A stretch of 64,000 bases of DNA, from positions 68,629 to 132,628 of the forward strand of contig AZLU01000053.1 in the NCBI GenBank assembly GCA_002224055.1. The letters run 5' to 3'. This document shows, one piece after another, positions 37,994-51,026 of the stretch; the stretch's first letter is position 1, and each line of letters begins with the position of its first letter. The position numbers were made by a program, and so were the translations under genes. The DNA comes from Pezizomycotina sp. ARF18 (taxonomy: Eukaryota; Ascomycota). The notes under the pieces are model-generated. The model was not told the DNA's origin and searched no databases. It was given only the letters and a program-made list of their open reading frames with translations.

Positions 37994-39565
37994 ATGCCGC
38001 GCAAAAACCGGTAATAAGCAAACGCACCAGGATACGGGTAGACGGTCTAAACACAAGTAAGTGACAGGCATGCTTCCTTTTCACAGATTTGCGATTTCGG
38101 CGACTCGAAGCAAGTGTGAATACTGCCCTATTCAAATATCTGACCCTGGTCACTAAAATTCTACCCTTTGTGTGATGATTATTTCTAGCGACCGCCGACA
38201 CGATGGTAACGAACGAAAGACAAAAGCACCCTACCAGTGCGCCATGTGGGATTTTGGCCATTGCGATCCACGAAGGTGTTCAGGGAAGAAGCTCGAAAAA
38301 GTTGGTCTCATTCGCAACTTGAGGTCGGTCAGAAATTCGCCGGTGTGGTTATAACGTATGGTCTCCTTCGGCGCATTGCAAGAAGGTAAAATTGGAAATT
38401 GGATGAAAAAAAAAAAAAAAAAAAAAGAAGGAAATTGCTGATTAAAAATGCCGAAGCGTATAGACCGAACGGCGAAACCGTGGTTTCTCCTGCAGACAAG
38501 CATCTCGTGGATCAAAGTGGCGCCGCGGTTGTAGAATGTTCATGGGCAAGAATACAAGAGGTATTACAGTTCTACATACAATTCTAACTCGAATACCTTT
38601 TACTAATATAAGGCCCTTGGATCCTAGATACCATTTTCAAAGATAGGTGGTCGGTGCGAGAGATTGCGTAAGTATTCAAACTGCTTAACAGAATTGTAAT
38701 TGCCAGTTTAATTTGGTTCAAGCTAAACATCAGATCCTGACCAGTACCGTACCTCGTCGCTGCGAACCCTGTTAATTATGGCAAGCCATGGAAATTGAAC
38801 TGCGCCGAAGCTCTAGCGGCATGTTTCTTTATTACCGGTGAGGAAAGATTAACCCTTCATAATTAACAAGTTCGACTCACTGATACCTGGAGCTTTGTAT
38901 CTAAACAGACCACCGGGACTGGGCCGCGGATCTGCTCTCTCATTTCTCATGGGACATGCATTCCTAGAAATAAACGATACGCTACTAGAGAAGTACGCTT
39001 CGTGCGCAGACGACGCGGAGGTAAAAGAGGCTGAGAGTGAATGGTTAGACCAGTTGGAGCGCGAGTACAAGGAGAAGCGGGCGAATGGCGGTACGAATGC
39101 TGAAGAAGACGCTTGGGAAGCCGGAAACCAAAATCGCAATTATGATCTTCCGCCAGACGATAGTTCCGAGAATAGCGACGAGGAAGGCGAGGATGGCGAG
39201 GAATTGGGCAAGAATGGAGAAAACGGAAACGTCGAAAGGAGGCCGAGGCCGAGGAGCCAGATGAACTCAGCGTGGAAGAATTACGGCAAAAGGTTCTCAA
39301 TTCTCGACCGTTTCAAAATCCCGGAGAGTCAGCGAGTGAAAAAAAGGATGGTGGTACGGACATTCCGGATTCCTCTGACGAAGGCGACGAAGAAGACGGA
39401 GCTGACGGCAACGATATCTATACGGCTATACCAGTAATACAAAATGGTTCGTCCCAGAGAATAGCATCAAATGGTAACTCTACAACTGCAGTCTTTTCAC
39501 ACACGGTGCTGGATGCTCCAGCAATATTAGGCGGTAATTTCAGAAAAGAGAAAATAAATAAATAA
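37994..39565 (+). CDS. TSR3: Tsr3, 18S rRNA aminocarboxypropyltransferase
   Basis: SPOUT-like enzyme that transfers the 3-amino-3-carboxypropyl group of SAM to the hypermodified pseudouridine of 18S rRNA late in 40S maturation. Six exons rebuild well: 37994-38056 (MPRKNR..., basic), 38189-38355 ([20 protein letters not shown] and [10 protein letters not shown]), 38464-38560 ([20 protein letters not shown] and [12 protein letters not shown]), 38628-38667 ([13 protein letters not shown], only 40 nt), 38745-38837 ([20 protein letters not shown] and [11 protein letters not shown]) and 38909-39565 ([40 protein letters not shown], then an acidic tail). The family motifs HCDP and ECSWAR are present. 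One-base shifts: an extra G in exon 1, one in exon 2, a missing G in SWGHAF, and one in the tail, which probably ends at 39565. Confidence 0.94.
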
Positions 39566-39575
39566 ATAAATAAAT
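39551..39575. repeat. AAAT tetranucleotide repeat at the TSR3 3' end
   Basis: Five to six AAAT units overlapping the predicted TSR3 stop region, so the exact C-terminus of TSR3 is uncertain. Confidence 0.85.
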
Positions 39576-40140
39576 CTGAAATTATATCCACAAACCCGTC
39601 TATATCGGCGTTCAACACTTATCCTGCAATCCTGAGACCGTGCCTCCTCCCAGAATTTGCTGCACTCTCAATATTGAATACGAAAAATACGTGAAAAAAA
39701 AGCATAATTATTATCTAGGACCTCATCCCTTGATAAACAGCGTCCAGAACGTTTCTCGATCTAAAACTATTCGAGAAGGTCAGAGGTCTAGTGCGTGACA
39801 TCCCACCTGTTTTAACCTTTAAATATGACGTTCGCTATCAGTAGTAGTTTATCAGTTTCATCTGCATAAGGCGGATGTTGCCGTAACTCGGAAAATTTTC
39901 GCTTCCTAAGGACCAAAGGAAAGAGAATTCTTCGCTAAAGTTAGTGTACTTTTTATTTAGGAAGAAATTTTCTTAACAATTTTTACATTTATTTTTTCTT
40001 TTAATATTTTGAACATTTCAGCAGTCCTCTTTTGATCTGCTATATACTAGTCTGCTTCCTCGATTGGACTCCGACTCGGCTGATTTAGTTTATATTGAAT
40101 ATTTTTTCCTGTTCGCAGGAGGAAGCCAATTGCTGCAGTC
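39566..40140. other. Region between TSR3 and mitochondrial IF2
   Basis: 575 bp of AT-rich sequence, including T-rich stretches near 39950-40020. It should hold the TSR3 3' flank and the IF2 promoter. No gene seen. Confidence 0.55.
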
Positions 40141-43100
40141 ATGGTACGAAGCTTGTAACGCTCGCCGTCAACCTCTTTTTTTTTTTTTTTTGGCCGAATT
40201 GCGTCTGTTTTGCTGATACACGATTCGTCTCTTTTTAACAGCCATCTGCGTCGCCATGCATTTTCTGCGCGTTTCGGGCAAACTCTTTAAGAAACACAAG
40301 GCGTCTCCAGAATTCCGCCCGCTATCGCCTCAAGAGCCGGCAAGTACACTCTTCTGCCGTCAGGTCGCAGATCCAGAACTTAGCTTTCCGTACAAATGAG
40401 ACGACAGAACAGGGCAGCAACAGCGCTCAAACAGGGAACCAGCAGCCAACCTCGACGAATTGGAGAACAGCTCCAAGACCGGCGTTGAAATGGGCAAAGC
40501 CATCAAATGCTGGCAACGCAAACGCTCCCCAACCCAACGCAGCCGGACCATGGGGGCCACGAGGGACGGCATCGCAATCGCAACCAAATCTAAATCATAC
40601 TCCGTCTCCCCAGACGAATTTGTCGTCTCCCGCGGATAGTGCGTCCAGGCTCAATTGGCCTAACGGGCAAGGTCCTGGTCAAGCAATGAACGGCTCTGCC
40701 AGCATGAGCACGCAGCAGCCTGTTGTTGGCACTATGCCACAACATCACCCGGGTCTCCGTGGAATAATAGTAATAATGCTTCAGATCCATGGCGTCCTAA
40801 ACCACCTGGAGAATCGCCATGGGCATCCAAGACAGCTTCCCCAACCTCACAAAGCCCGCCTTCAGCGGACTCCCCTCAACCGCATATGCCTGCTCCTTCG
40901 CAATGGCCACCCCAGAGCACATCGCCATCGTCGTCACCTTGGACTGCGTCGCCTTCTACGGGTGCAATGCCGCCAACAGCCCTAGCGGGTCTCAATGGCC
41001 CCACCAGCATCATCTAACTCTACATCTTTCGGTTATACCGCATCGATGGCGTCGAAGTGGGCGCAATCGGCCAATACCTCTCAGCTTGGTTCAGCTTCTC
41101 AAGGAGTAGCCCAACCGCAGAATGCATACACGGCACAGCCTAGTTTTCAAACTAATACAGCTCCACAAAACACCATATATACGGGTAATAAGGGGCAGCC
41201 TACTGAAGCTGGCTTTGCGCAAGCGCCACCCAATGGTATAAATAGGTGGGCACGACGACCGCCGCCCCAAGCAAATGTCACGGCGCCACAAGCAAACAAC
41301 ATTGCAGCAAGCCCAAGCACGCAGTTACTCTCAGAACAAGCATCACCTACAGGGTGGGGACAAACAAATCAAACAGGACCTATAGCGTCCCAAATGGAAA
41401 CTTCGGGAAGTACGATGCCAACTGACGCACCCTCGCAGAACACAGAGCTCTCCATAGGTAGTAGCCAATCACAACCCTACCAGAATACTTCAACGAGTGG
41501 GTATAATCCTTGGTCTTCGGGCAACGCAAGTACCACGTGGGCGCCTCGTAACAATCCCTGGGGTTCCAGCACCGCTCCTTCAGTCTCAAATAATGGGGAC
41601 CAGTCACAGCTTTGGACGTCTGGTAGTGAAGTAAAGGGTCCAGAGTCCGATGTGAGGTTGGAAGCTTTGCCTAAGGATAACGAATCGACACAATCGCAAT
41701 GGGCTCGACCGCATGGAAGCCTCAAGTCAATCGAGAGAAATCCCAGAAGCGGGAAACCAAATGGCGGCTCCGGAGGGTAATATGATGGACAAAACCAAGA
41801 AGCGTTGTATTCTAATTCTACTCTGGGCCAATCAAACGTCTTTACAGCGGAAAAAATGGCCACGATTACTGAGCAACCGTACGGAACAACAACACCAACG
41901 AACTGGACTTCAACGGTGGAGGTACCCCGGAACTGGGCTTCTATTTATGCACCTAACGATCAACCTCTTGATGATATCGCTCCGGCAGTTGGCGCCCTCC
42001 TCAACCGATAGAGCCAACAACAGGAGGATATATTTCTGAAAGGAAAGGTAGCGGCCAATCACCAGGAATCGACTTATCGGGGCTTTATGGGGCCCTGTCA
42101 GGAAGTCAAGATAAGAGCCAGCCTCGAGCGACGAACTGGGCTCGTACTAAACCTACGGATTCCACAGGAATTGACCCGTCGAAACCTACGAACTGGGGTG
42201 CTGCTGGCGGTTCATCCATCCTCGAACCGAAATACCATGTCAATTCCGTAAGCTTCGCCCAGCAGCCTGGTGCGTCAGGCTATCCAACTTCTTCGGCACA
42301 GCAATTTGATTCCCCAAAGCCGAGGAGCTTTACACTCGATAAGGCGACCGCACACTATAATCAGGAAGAACTTGCCATGTTTGAATCACTCGTTCAATCT
42401 ACTGAGGCTGCCATGCCGGAACGCAATATAATCAGAAGAACCAAGTTTGAGAATAACGGTAGAGCATCCACTTCTTGGGCACAGCAAGCCGAGGAACAAA
42501 GGTCTCAGGGGTGGATGCAGCAGTCTCAGGATGGATCACGGTCCTCGTGGAGGCAGAGAGAACCTCAAAACGGCCAGTATAATTCCTGGATGCAGCAGCG
42601 AGATATACGTGATTCATCAGAAAGAGATTATGATAATGGTCGCCGAACCCCCGTATACAACCAGGAGGAGGAGGGGTATTCTAGTAATGCAGGGAGATAC
42701 CGTAAATCATCCTCCTTCCAAGACGGCGAGAGGGAAGCGCCGCTATTGCCATCTAGATCTAGAAGAGATGCAGAGGAAGATGCCAAATGGACAAAGAAAC
42801 GGAAAGATTTTAAAAATAAAGACAGAGAGAAGCACGGGCGGGGTTTCATTACCGACGACATGTCTATCGAAGAAGAAATGCGACACACAATGGCCGTGCA
42901 GAAAGCGATGAAAAAGGAGCCAACCTATGAACCTCGGAAGCTCCCGGAAGTTTATTTGCCTGAGTACATAAGCGTTGGCAATCTCGCCCACATCCTCAAG
43001 GCCCACCTGGACCCATTCATGAGGAAACTCCAGGAACTTGGGTTCGAGCACACAAACCCAGAATACGTGTTGAACGCCGAGAACGCTGGCCTAATTGCAA

Positions 43101-44937
43101 TGGAGTATAACTTTGATCCGAAGATTGACACTAGCGCTGTCGACGACCTCTTCCCGCAACCGCCTGTACCCGACAAATCCGTACTTCCTCTTCGACCTCC
43201 GGTAGTTACAATTATGGGCCACGTTGATCACGGGAAAACAACGATCCTGGATTGGCTTCGGAAATCTTCAATTGCCGCCGGTGAGGCAGGCGGGATCACG
43301 CAGCACATCGGTGCGTTCTCCGTTACTATGCCCTCCGGCAAGGTAATCACTTTCCTAGACACACCCGGACACGCGGCATTCCTAACTATGAGAGAACGCG
43401 GCGCGAACGTTACCGATATTGTCATTCTGGTTGTTGCGGCGGATGATGGCGTCATGCCGCAGACTATCGAAGCTATCAAACATGCGCAAGCTGCGAAGGT
43501 TCCCATAATAGTTGCCGTTAACAAATGCGATAAACCGGATGCGAATCCCGACCGTGTTAAGCAAGCCCTCGGCCAGCACGGCCTGGAGATTGAAGATTAC
43601 GGCGGTGATACGCAGGTGATCCATGTATCCGGACTGACGGGATTGGGTATGGAGGATCTGGAGGAAGCTACCGTCTTGCTGTCTGAGGTGCTCGACATGA
43701 GGGCGGACCCGACCGGGCCTTGTGAGGGCTGGGTTATTGAATCTACTACGAAGAAACGAGGGTAAACGGTTTTCTTTATTTTGACCTTTTCTTGATATAA
43801 AAGTGTGTTGCTAACTCGCTCACAGACGGGTCGCCACTATTCTTGTACGATGCGGAACTTTGAAGGTTGGCGACGTCCTCGTAGCTGGAACGTCCTGGAC
43901 CCGGTGAGGACTTTGATGGATGAGCACGGCAGAGAACTGGAGTCAGTAGGCCCGGGAACGCCGGTAGAAATTGACGGATGGAGGAACACCCCGGTAGCCG
44001 GTGATGAGGTTCTTCAGGCTCCGAGCGAGGAAAGAGCGAAATCCGTCGTCGACTTCCGAAATGTCAAGCTCGAACGTCTCCGGCAGGCCGCGGACATGGA
44101 GGCAATCAACGAAGCTCGGCGAAAAGGAACGCGAGCGGGCGGAACGGGAAGCCTATATAGCGGAGCAGGCCAAGCTGGGTATCGAGGTCACCGAAGAAGC
44201 GCCAAAAGAGGAAGAGGGCTCGAAGACAATAATCGTTCCTTTTATCATTAAAGCGGACGTCTATGGATCCGTCGAGGCTGTCTCGGCTACTATCTTAGGT
44301 ATCGGCAATGACGAAATCCAGTCGCGTATTTTACGCTCGGGAGTCGGTCCCCTTACCCAATCTGACATCGACTTTGCTGCGACTGTTGGAGCCAAGTGTA
44401 TCACTTTTAACGTCGAGACGGACCCCGCAGTGGAAGCGAGCGCTCGAACAGAGAAGATTGAAATTCTCGAGCACAATATTATCTACAAGGTAGAGGAACA
44501 AGTTAGAGAACTGATGAGCAAGAAACTACCGCCGTTAGTCACGAGGACGGTTACTGGAGAGGCCGACGTTGCACAATATTTGAGTACACTATCAGAGGAA
44601 GGAACACCATCAAGGTCGCCGGCTGCAAGGTTCGGAATGGCGTAGTTAAGAGGAACTCAAAAGTCCGCGTAATGAGAAAGAACAAAGTGGTGTACGATGG
44701 TAAGTTCAAACATTTTTTTTTTTTTAACTTGCTATCTTTCTTTATATTCTCGTTGGGTCAGAATGATCACTAACTCTTCCTACTAGGTGTGCTTGTTACC
44801 TTGAAGAACGTCAAGAAGGACGTCCCAGAGATGAAAAAAAATACCGAGTGCGTCTAAGTGTTGAAAACTGGCAAGAATTCAAGGAGGGCGACGTCGTACA
44901 GTGTTATGACGAGATCTCAACCCCGAGGACACTCTAA
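40141..44937 (+). CDS. IFM1: Mitochondrial translation initiation factor 2
   Basis: GTPase that brings formyl-Met-tRNA to the mitochondrial small ribosomal subunit. Exon 1 (MVRS) joins exon 2 ([36 protein letters not shown]), an Arg-rich amphipathic presequence. A long disordered region, about 600 residues, is rich in Ser, Gln, Asn, Pro and regularly spaced Trp. A basic region precedes the core. Core blocks: [20 protein letters not shown] (G1), [20 protein letters not shown] (G2), [10 protein letters not shown] (G3), [17 protein letters not shown] (G4) and [17 protein letters not shown] (G5). After an intron (43766-43826) domain II and C-terminal domains follow: [51 protein letters not shown] and [20 protein letters not shown]. 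The last exon ends [10 protein letters not shown]. Breaks lie near 40288, 40770, 41780-42020, 44115 and 44580. This is longer than bacterial IF2 core proteins because of the N-terminal region. Confidence 0.95.
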
Positions 44938-46107
44938 TTAAAAAGCAATATGTGTTCACGATCGCTGTAATATACTTTACCATAATTAAATTAAAGGTGT
45001 AAATACTTACATATGTAGATATAATCAATTACGATGTATATGTGGAGAGGCGCGCCTGCAAATTTCGATCGATTCGTGTGTATAGTTATTTGTTCTTATA
45101 GATCAAAACAACTCCTTCAAACAATCCTAAGCCAGACCAAACCTACAATATATGGCAAGATCTGCAAAAGCGTGCGCATGGCAGAGGTCCCGAAGTCAAA
45201 ACCATTGGGCACCTCTCGTCGCGAAACGCGCGATCACGTGGTTTGGGTTTATTGGAGCAGTTTTATAATTTCGTATATATCAATATTGTATATATATACC
45301 TATTTACGTATTGTATTTCATGCCTTGACCATTAACAGTTTTTGAATACGGATGTCTATGCGTTGAGGATTCAAATCTATATACAGGAGTAGCTTATGAG
45401 TACTCTTTTTTTCGCGCTATTTTCTCCCTTGCTTCTGTGACATCATATTGCTGGTTTTTTTTTTGTTTTTTTTTTTGGTGTGACGAATTTCTCTATTGTT
45501 GTTAGCACGCACTGCTATTTTTGGTGGCCCTTGTCCTTTTTTTTCTTGGGTTCATCCGATAAAAAATAAAAAAATAAAAAAACAATAAAGACAATGATAA
45601 AGAGAGAGAGGGAGGCTTATCGCAAAATCACCGATTACTTTTCAAGCGCTTCACACAAGGGGGAGAAAAAAAAAAAAAAAGAAAAAAAAAGGAACATCGC
45701 AAGAAGAACATCACTTGGACCTTTACTTAACTATATCCTCCATTTATTTTATTGCGATACCCTGATTTTCTACCTTCTTCCTCTTTTACCCCCTATAGGA
45801 ATAAGCAAGGCTCCGTTGTTGAAAACTCTTTAGTGATTCGTCAACCGACACTCTTTCCAACTCCTCATTTACCTTTTCCAGTCCCAAGGAGACGTCGTCC
45901 GACTCGTCGACTTCATACACCGCCCTGAATAGCCTTCTCGCCCCGAACAAACAGGCCCAACTTCTACCTTAACCCCTCCGCGCAAGTACTAGGCCAGGAC
46001 CGAGTGTTGCCTGTCCCGCAGCAACAGCATACCCACGACCCTCTTTCGCCCACGGCCGAAGATAAGTTCTGGACCTCTCTATGGGCACGATCTAAACATC
46101 GCCGGCG
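44938..46107. other. Intergenic region upstream of VAC14
   Basis: 1.2 kb. It contains a CACGTG (45235-45240) followed closely by an inverted CCAAT (ATTGG near 45252), T-rich runs near 45455-45475 and 45538, and a GA/A-rich patch at 45565-45690. 45840-46107 is C-rich and may be the transcribed leader. No gene seen. Confidence 0.5.
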
Positions 46108-49100
46108 ATGGACCCCTCAATTACCCGAAGCTTGAACGACAAGCTCTATGAAAAACGGAAAATTGGGGCCCTCGAGTGAGTGCCGCGAGCATAATTTTTA
46201 CCCCAACAATATTCACTCGAGTTCTTGTTTTCATACGAAATTATGAGAGAGCCGTGCTAACTAAGCGATTTCGCTTGCTTTCCCTAGGCTTGAAAAGCTA
46301 GTCCGAGATGCGCTTGCGAGCAGCGACCATGCAAAAATTCGCGCGATTATCGATCAACTCTGCCACGAGTTTGCGTATGCGGTCCACCAGTCGCATGCCC
46401 GAAATGGAGGTCTTATCGGCCTTGCGGCAGTTTCGATAGCCCTCGGTGCTGTACGTGTCTCAATACATTATCGAAATAGTTGTTCACATGGTTGGATATA
46501 TATGAAATTTTGGGAGATGGCTGACGCAAAGTAATAGGAGGTTGCAAGGTATCTCGACGATATTGTCCCGCCTGTCTTGGCTTGCTTCGAGGATCAGGAT
46601 GCCAGGGTTAGGTATTACGCTTGCGAGAGCATGTACAACATTGCGAAAGTCGCTAAGGGCGAGATTCTCCTGTTCTTTAACGAAGTTTTCGATGCTCTGT
46701 GCAAGGTAAATTACATCCCACTTCGAGCACTCATCCTTAAAGTGTACTTGTGGGTGTCTTGCTAACAGCAGTCTAAAGCTCACGGCCGACTCAGAGCTCT
46801 CCGTCAAGAATGGAGCTGAGCTCTTGGATCGCTTGATCAAGGATATTGTTGCGGAATCTGCCGCCACATTCGTGTCCGTGCTTCAATCGCCTAGGCAGAG
46901 CATAGCAGATACGGCATCCGATGAGATCAACGCATCTTCTTATTCCACACTTCCCACTGCGTTCTCGCTGCAGAGGTTCGTTCCGCTGCTGGTAGAGAGG
47001 ATCCATGTCATGAACCCATTTACAAGACAGTTTCTGGTATCATGGATCGTGCTCCTGGACGGAATTCCAGACCTTGAACTCGTTACGTATCTTCCCGAAT
47101 TTCTACCGGGACTATTCAATTTCCTTAGCGACCCTAATCGTGACGTTCACGAAGCCACGGAAGATTGTTTGGAAGCTTTTCTCCGCGAAATTAAACGGAT
47201 AGCCCGGGTGAAAAGAGGCGTCGCTGAGTCGAGGAGGAGTAAACAAGGCCGAAATTCTCGCTCGAGGACGCTTAGCGAAGGGAAAGTGGGGCTACGACGG
47301 AAGAAATCGCTACCAAGCAAGAAAATTTTGATGCGGAATCAAATGGTGCGGATGGCTACGAAAGTAGTGCGGATGGAAGTTGGGTCCCGGGCAAGATGTT
47401 CAAGTTGACCATACCAGAATATTGGAGATTCTGATGCCGTTTCTTGATTCACGTCGTAAGTTAACATTTCTTGTTTAGTTCAAATTTACTCCCGCATCTT
47501 AGCCAAACAGGTAGTGCTAACATTCCATTAGAGGAGAAACTTCAGCGTACGGGGTTTAGCTGGATTGATAACTTCTTGAAATCTGTCCGGAAGATCTGCT
47601 ACATTGCGTCCCGCGCCTTCTGACATTAGTCCTCCCGGCGATATCTCATGACGTTGAAGCAGTCCGCGAATCCGCACACAAAGTCAATTCGTCTCTACGC
47701 AACTTGATTTTGTCTTTACCCAGCGAACCTAACGAAGGCCCCGCAACCCAACCTGCTAAACCCCCGCCTTTCACTTCACTTATCCCTCCTCTTCAGTCCG
47801 GAGGCGGAGGCGAAAATAAACGTGATTCTGGCGCATTCAGGACCACGACACCGTCTCAGCCTAGTTTGCTATCCGAAGATATCGACCCAACTGAGAAACC
47901 GCCAGTACAAGACTTAAAGCCGTCAGAGCTCGATTATCCGGCTACCGTGAATGCTTTGACGCTACAATTCCTGAACGAGCATGAGGAAACTCGGGTGGTT
48001 GCGCTTGACTGGCTGATCATGCTACACAAGAAAGCTCACCACAAGGTAATTGCCATAGAGTTACTCCCCACTATTTTAACCCCATTTACTAACCCTGGGA
48101 GGCGAATCAACTAGGTTTTGGCTATTAACGACGAAACATTTCCGGCTTTGTTGAAAACCTTGTCAGACCCGAGTGAGAGAGTCGTCACTCGTGACTTGCA
48201 ACTTCTCTCTCAAATTTCGCACAACAGCGAAGATAGCTACTTTTCATCTTTCATGAACAACCTCTTGAAATTATTCAGTACCGATAGGCGTTTATTGGAA
48301 ACGAGGGGCAACCTGATAATTCGGCAACTATGTACCAGTTTGAATCCTGAAAGGATCTACAGAACTCTTGCTGAGCTCTTGGAAAAGGATGAGGATGTTG
48401 AATTTGCTAGTACCATGGTGCAAATTCTAAATAATAACCTTATTACCGCGCCAGAGCTAATGGAACTCCGCAAAAGGCTTCGTAGCTTGGATACCAAGGT
48501 ATGTCTTTCGATTCACTAACAATCCCAAAGCAATTTTAAGCTAATTGCCATCCAAAGGACGGGCAAACATTTTTCGTTGCCCTCTTCAGGTCTTGGTGCC
48601 ATAATGCGGTGGCGACATTCTCGTTATGCCTCCTCGCACAAGCTTATGAGCAAGCTTCAAATCTTCTTCAACTCTTGTAAGAAAAAGAAAAATTCCGAGT
48701 CTCCCTTTTCTACGAATGCACCCAACTAACAGTGTGCGAAGTGCGGATCTTGAAATCACGGTGAACCTGTTAATCCAGGTTGATAAGTTGGTTCAGCTGC
48801 TAGAATCACCCGTATTTACCTGTAAGTACTGAGGGCGATAGAGCCTACAACGATTGCCAGCCAGGTATCGATGCTGATTCGTGTGCGATTTAGATCTCCG
48901 CCTCCAGTTGTTGGAACCTGAAAAATATCCATTCCTGTACAAGTGCCTCTACGGCTTGCTCATGCTCCTACCACAATCCTCGGCTTTCGCTGCCCTGAAG
49001 AATCGTTTGAACAGTGTGAGCGCTATTGGATACCTGCATATCGCTCCAAGAGCGTAAGTACTACCCTTAGAGTATTGCGCAGAGAACTTGTTCGCATTTT

Positions 49101-49484
49101 ACTGATCTTATAATTCAACTTTCCGAAATATAGCCAGCCACCGAATAACACGTATGAACCGAGAAATCGTCTCAAACCTCGGCGGAGAACGAGATTAAAT
49201 GGATCGAGCTGCTTGAGAAATTCAAATCCGTCCAGGAGAAGGCCAGACGCCATCAGAATCAATACTTTTCCGCCAGCCGTGGCTTCGGCTCGATGAGTTT
49301 AACCGACAACACTCCGAGCAGCATGGCGGCAGCGGTTAGCCAGCCCCTGCGCGAGCGCCAACTCCCAGTGCTGCTAGCCAGAATGTACCGAGCGTTAACA
49401 GCATACCGGTATCTACTAAGAGTAAATCATCTCTGGGAATAAGTAAGCTCGGGGGCGCTGCTGTTAGGAGGATTCGGCGGTGAC
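46108..49484 (+). CDS. VAC14: Vac14, scaffold of the PI(3,5)P2 kinase complex
   Basis: HEAT-repeat scaffold that holds Fab1/PIKfyve and Fig4 on the vacuole and controls PI(3,5)P2. ATG 46108 begins [24 protein letters not shown] repeats follow: [116 protein letters not shown] and [20 protein letters not shown]. Then a variable acidic/Ser segment and [16 protein letters not shown]. The second half has [75 protein letters not shown] and [20 protein letters not shown]. The C-terminal Vac14/Fig4-binding part includes [20 protein letters not shown] and [20 protein letters not shown]. The tail is Ser/Pro-rich and ends GAAVRRIRR at 49484. About eight introns; frame breaks lie near 47290, 47370 and 49190. 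Confidence 0.95.
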
Positions 49485-49668
49485 GACGACGCGACCTGCT
49501 TTAGAGTTGGTATTGTGACGGAAAGTCCACCGGAGATAGTGATAGACTGCGAAAGACCTATATTGTCAATATTTGATACCCCTCCGAGCGATTTCAATTT
49601 GATACGTCCCAGCTTGACTTCGTATATGATTTGTGGAAGAGCTTTCTTTATTTCGCTGAACTCTTGTT

Positions 49669-49670
<2 letters not shown>

Positions 49671-49699
<29 letters not shown>
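49671..49699. repeat. Poly(T) tract, 29 nt
   Basis: Uninterrupted T29 about 190 bp after the VAC14 stop. Confidence 0.9.
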
Positions 49700-49703
<4 letters not shown>

Positions 49704-50467
49704 TCCCTTCGGTTCTTAATGCCTACTTTCCTCTCCGTTTGTCCTTTCTGCTTTTTTTGTTCATTGCGACGTTTGCAAAACTCTCAATTTCTGAAGCTTT
49801 AGCGGGAGCATGACGATGCTTTTTTGCCTTGAGATTTCAAAATGATTGATCTTCTAGTTATATACTATTATTGTATAATTTGCACGAATTTGCTTTGCTT
49901 TGTCATAGCAGCCTCGCTTTTTCTTTCCCCTTTTTCCATCGTTATTACTATTATCATCGTCAGGTGTAAGTCAAGTAGATAAACTGTACCTCAGTGTGTC
50001 TTCGTTTCCATTATTAAACATTGGACCTTGACTTGACTTGACGCACCTATAGCGCAAACGAAACCAGAAGAATAAACCGTTGCTCGTCTGAAGAAAAGTC
50101 TCTTAAGGACCCAAACAAAAAAAAAAAAAAAAAAAAATAGTCTGCTTCACGTGCAATTGGACAATACAGCAATTTTTGACGAAAACGAATTCTCGAATAC
50201 ACAAACGAAAATTTGACGTCGGCCTGCTTAGGACAACGGCATGGGTAACGCATTGTGGGATTGTTCGCATTCAACGTCGTCTTTTTATAATCATCATGTT
50301 CTACGTAGCCGGTCAGGAATGGGCGGTTTTTTTTTTTTTTTTTTTTAACGTCTTCGGCGTGCATTCAATTGATTGACTGTCGATACAAATCGCCTTACGC
50401 AAATTAGAACCCTCCCACCGGTATCATACGACTTCCTATCTCAGGCGTGCCCACCATGGCCGGTACC

Positions 50468-50496
50468 AAAAAGAAAGAAAGAAAGAAAGAAAGAAA
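50468..50496. repeat. AAAG tetranucleotide repeat
   Basis: About seven AAAG/GAAA units in intergenic DNA. Confidence 0.9.
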
Positions 50497-51000
50497 CAAT
50501 TAGAGGAAGATTTCCAAGTATCCAATGCGTGCACAAATCTGCCGTCTTTCTACATTGGGGGCCATGTCTTGCTTTGCTGTCTTTTATGCCAGGTTGTTTA
50601 TATATATATATACGCGGGCCGGCATTAGCAAGGGTTTTTGGGCGGCGGGCATCGGGTGGTCAATTGGGAATTCCCCCTAAGCTACTTATGTCTAATTGAA
50701 GCTACTGCTACCAAGCTGGTTTCGATCCACCCGCGTTTCTTCCCTTGTTTACTTATTTTATGATTTGTTTTTATTGCTACTAGCTAGTTAAGTAGTTAAT
50801 TCTTCCATCAATACCGGACACCGCTTGTGTGTATCAGAAACAGCCGTTAACGTGAGGTAAGTATACTTACATATACCGGCGCTAACTAGCCTACAACTGG
50901 AGATAATAATGGGTCGAGGTACTGTACAAAGCTCCTGTTCATAAAAGTAGTAGGAGCATTTGTTTCTTATTCTCTACTTCTATTTCTATTTCTATTCTTC

Positions 51001-51026
51001 TTTTTTTTTTTTTTTTTTTTTTTTTT
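51001..51026. repeat. Poly(T) tract, 26 nt
   Basis: Uninterrupted T26 about 570 bp upstream of the DENND6-like start; its 5' side is a TATTTC/TATTCT-rich pyrimidine stretch. Confidence 0.9.
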
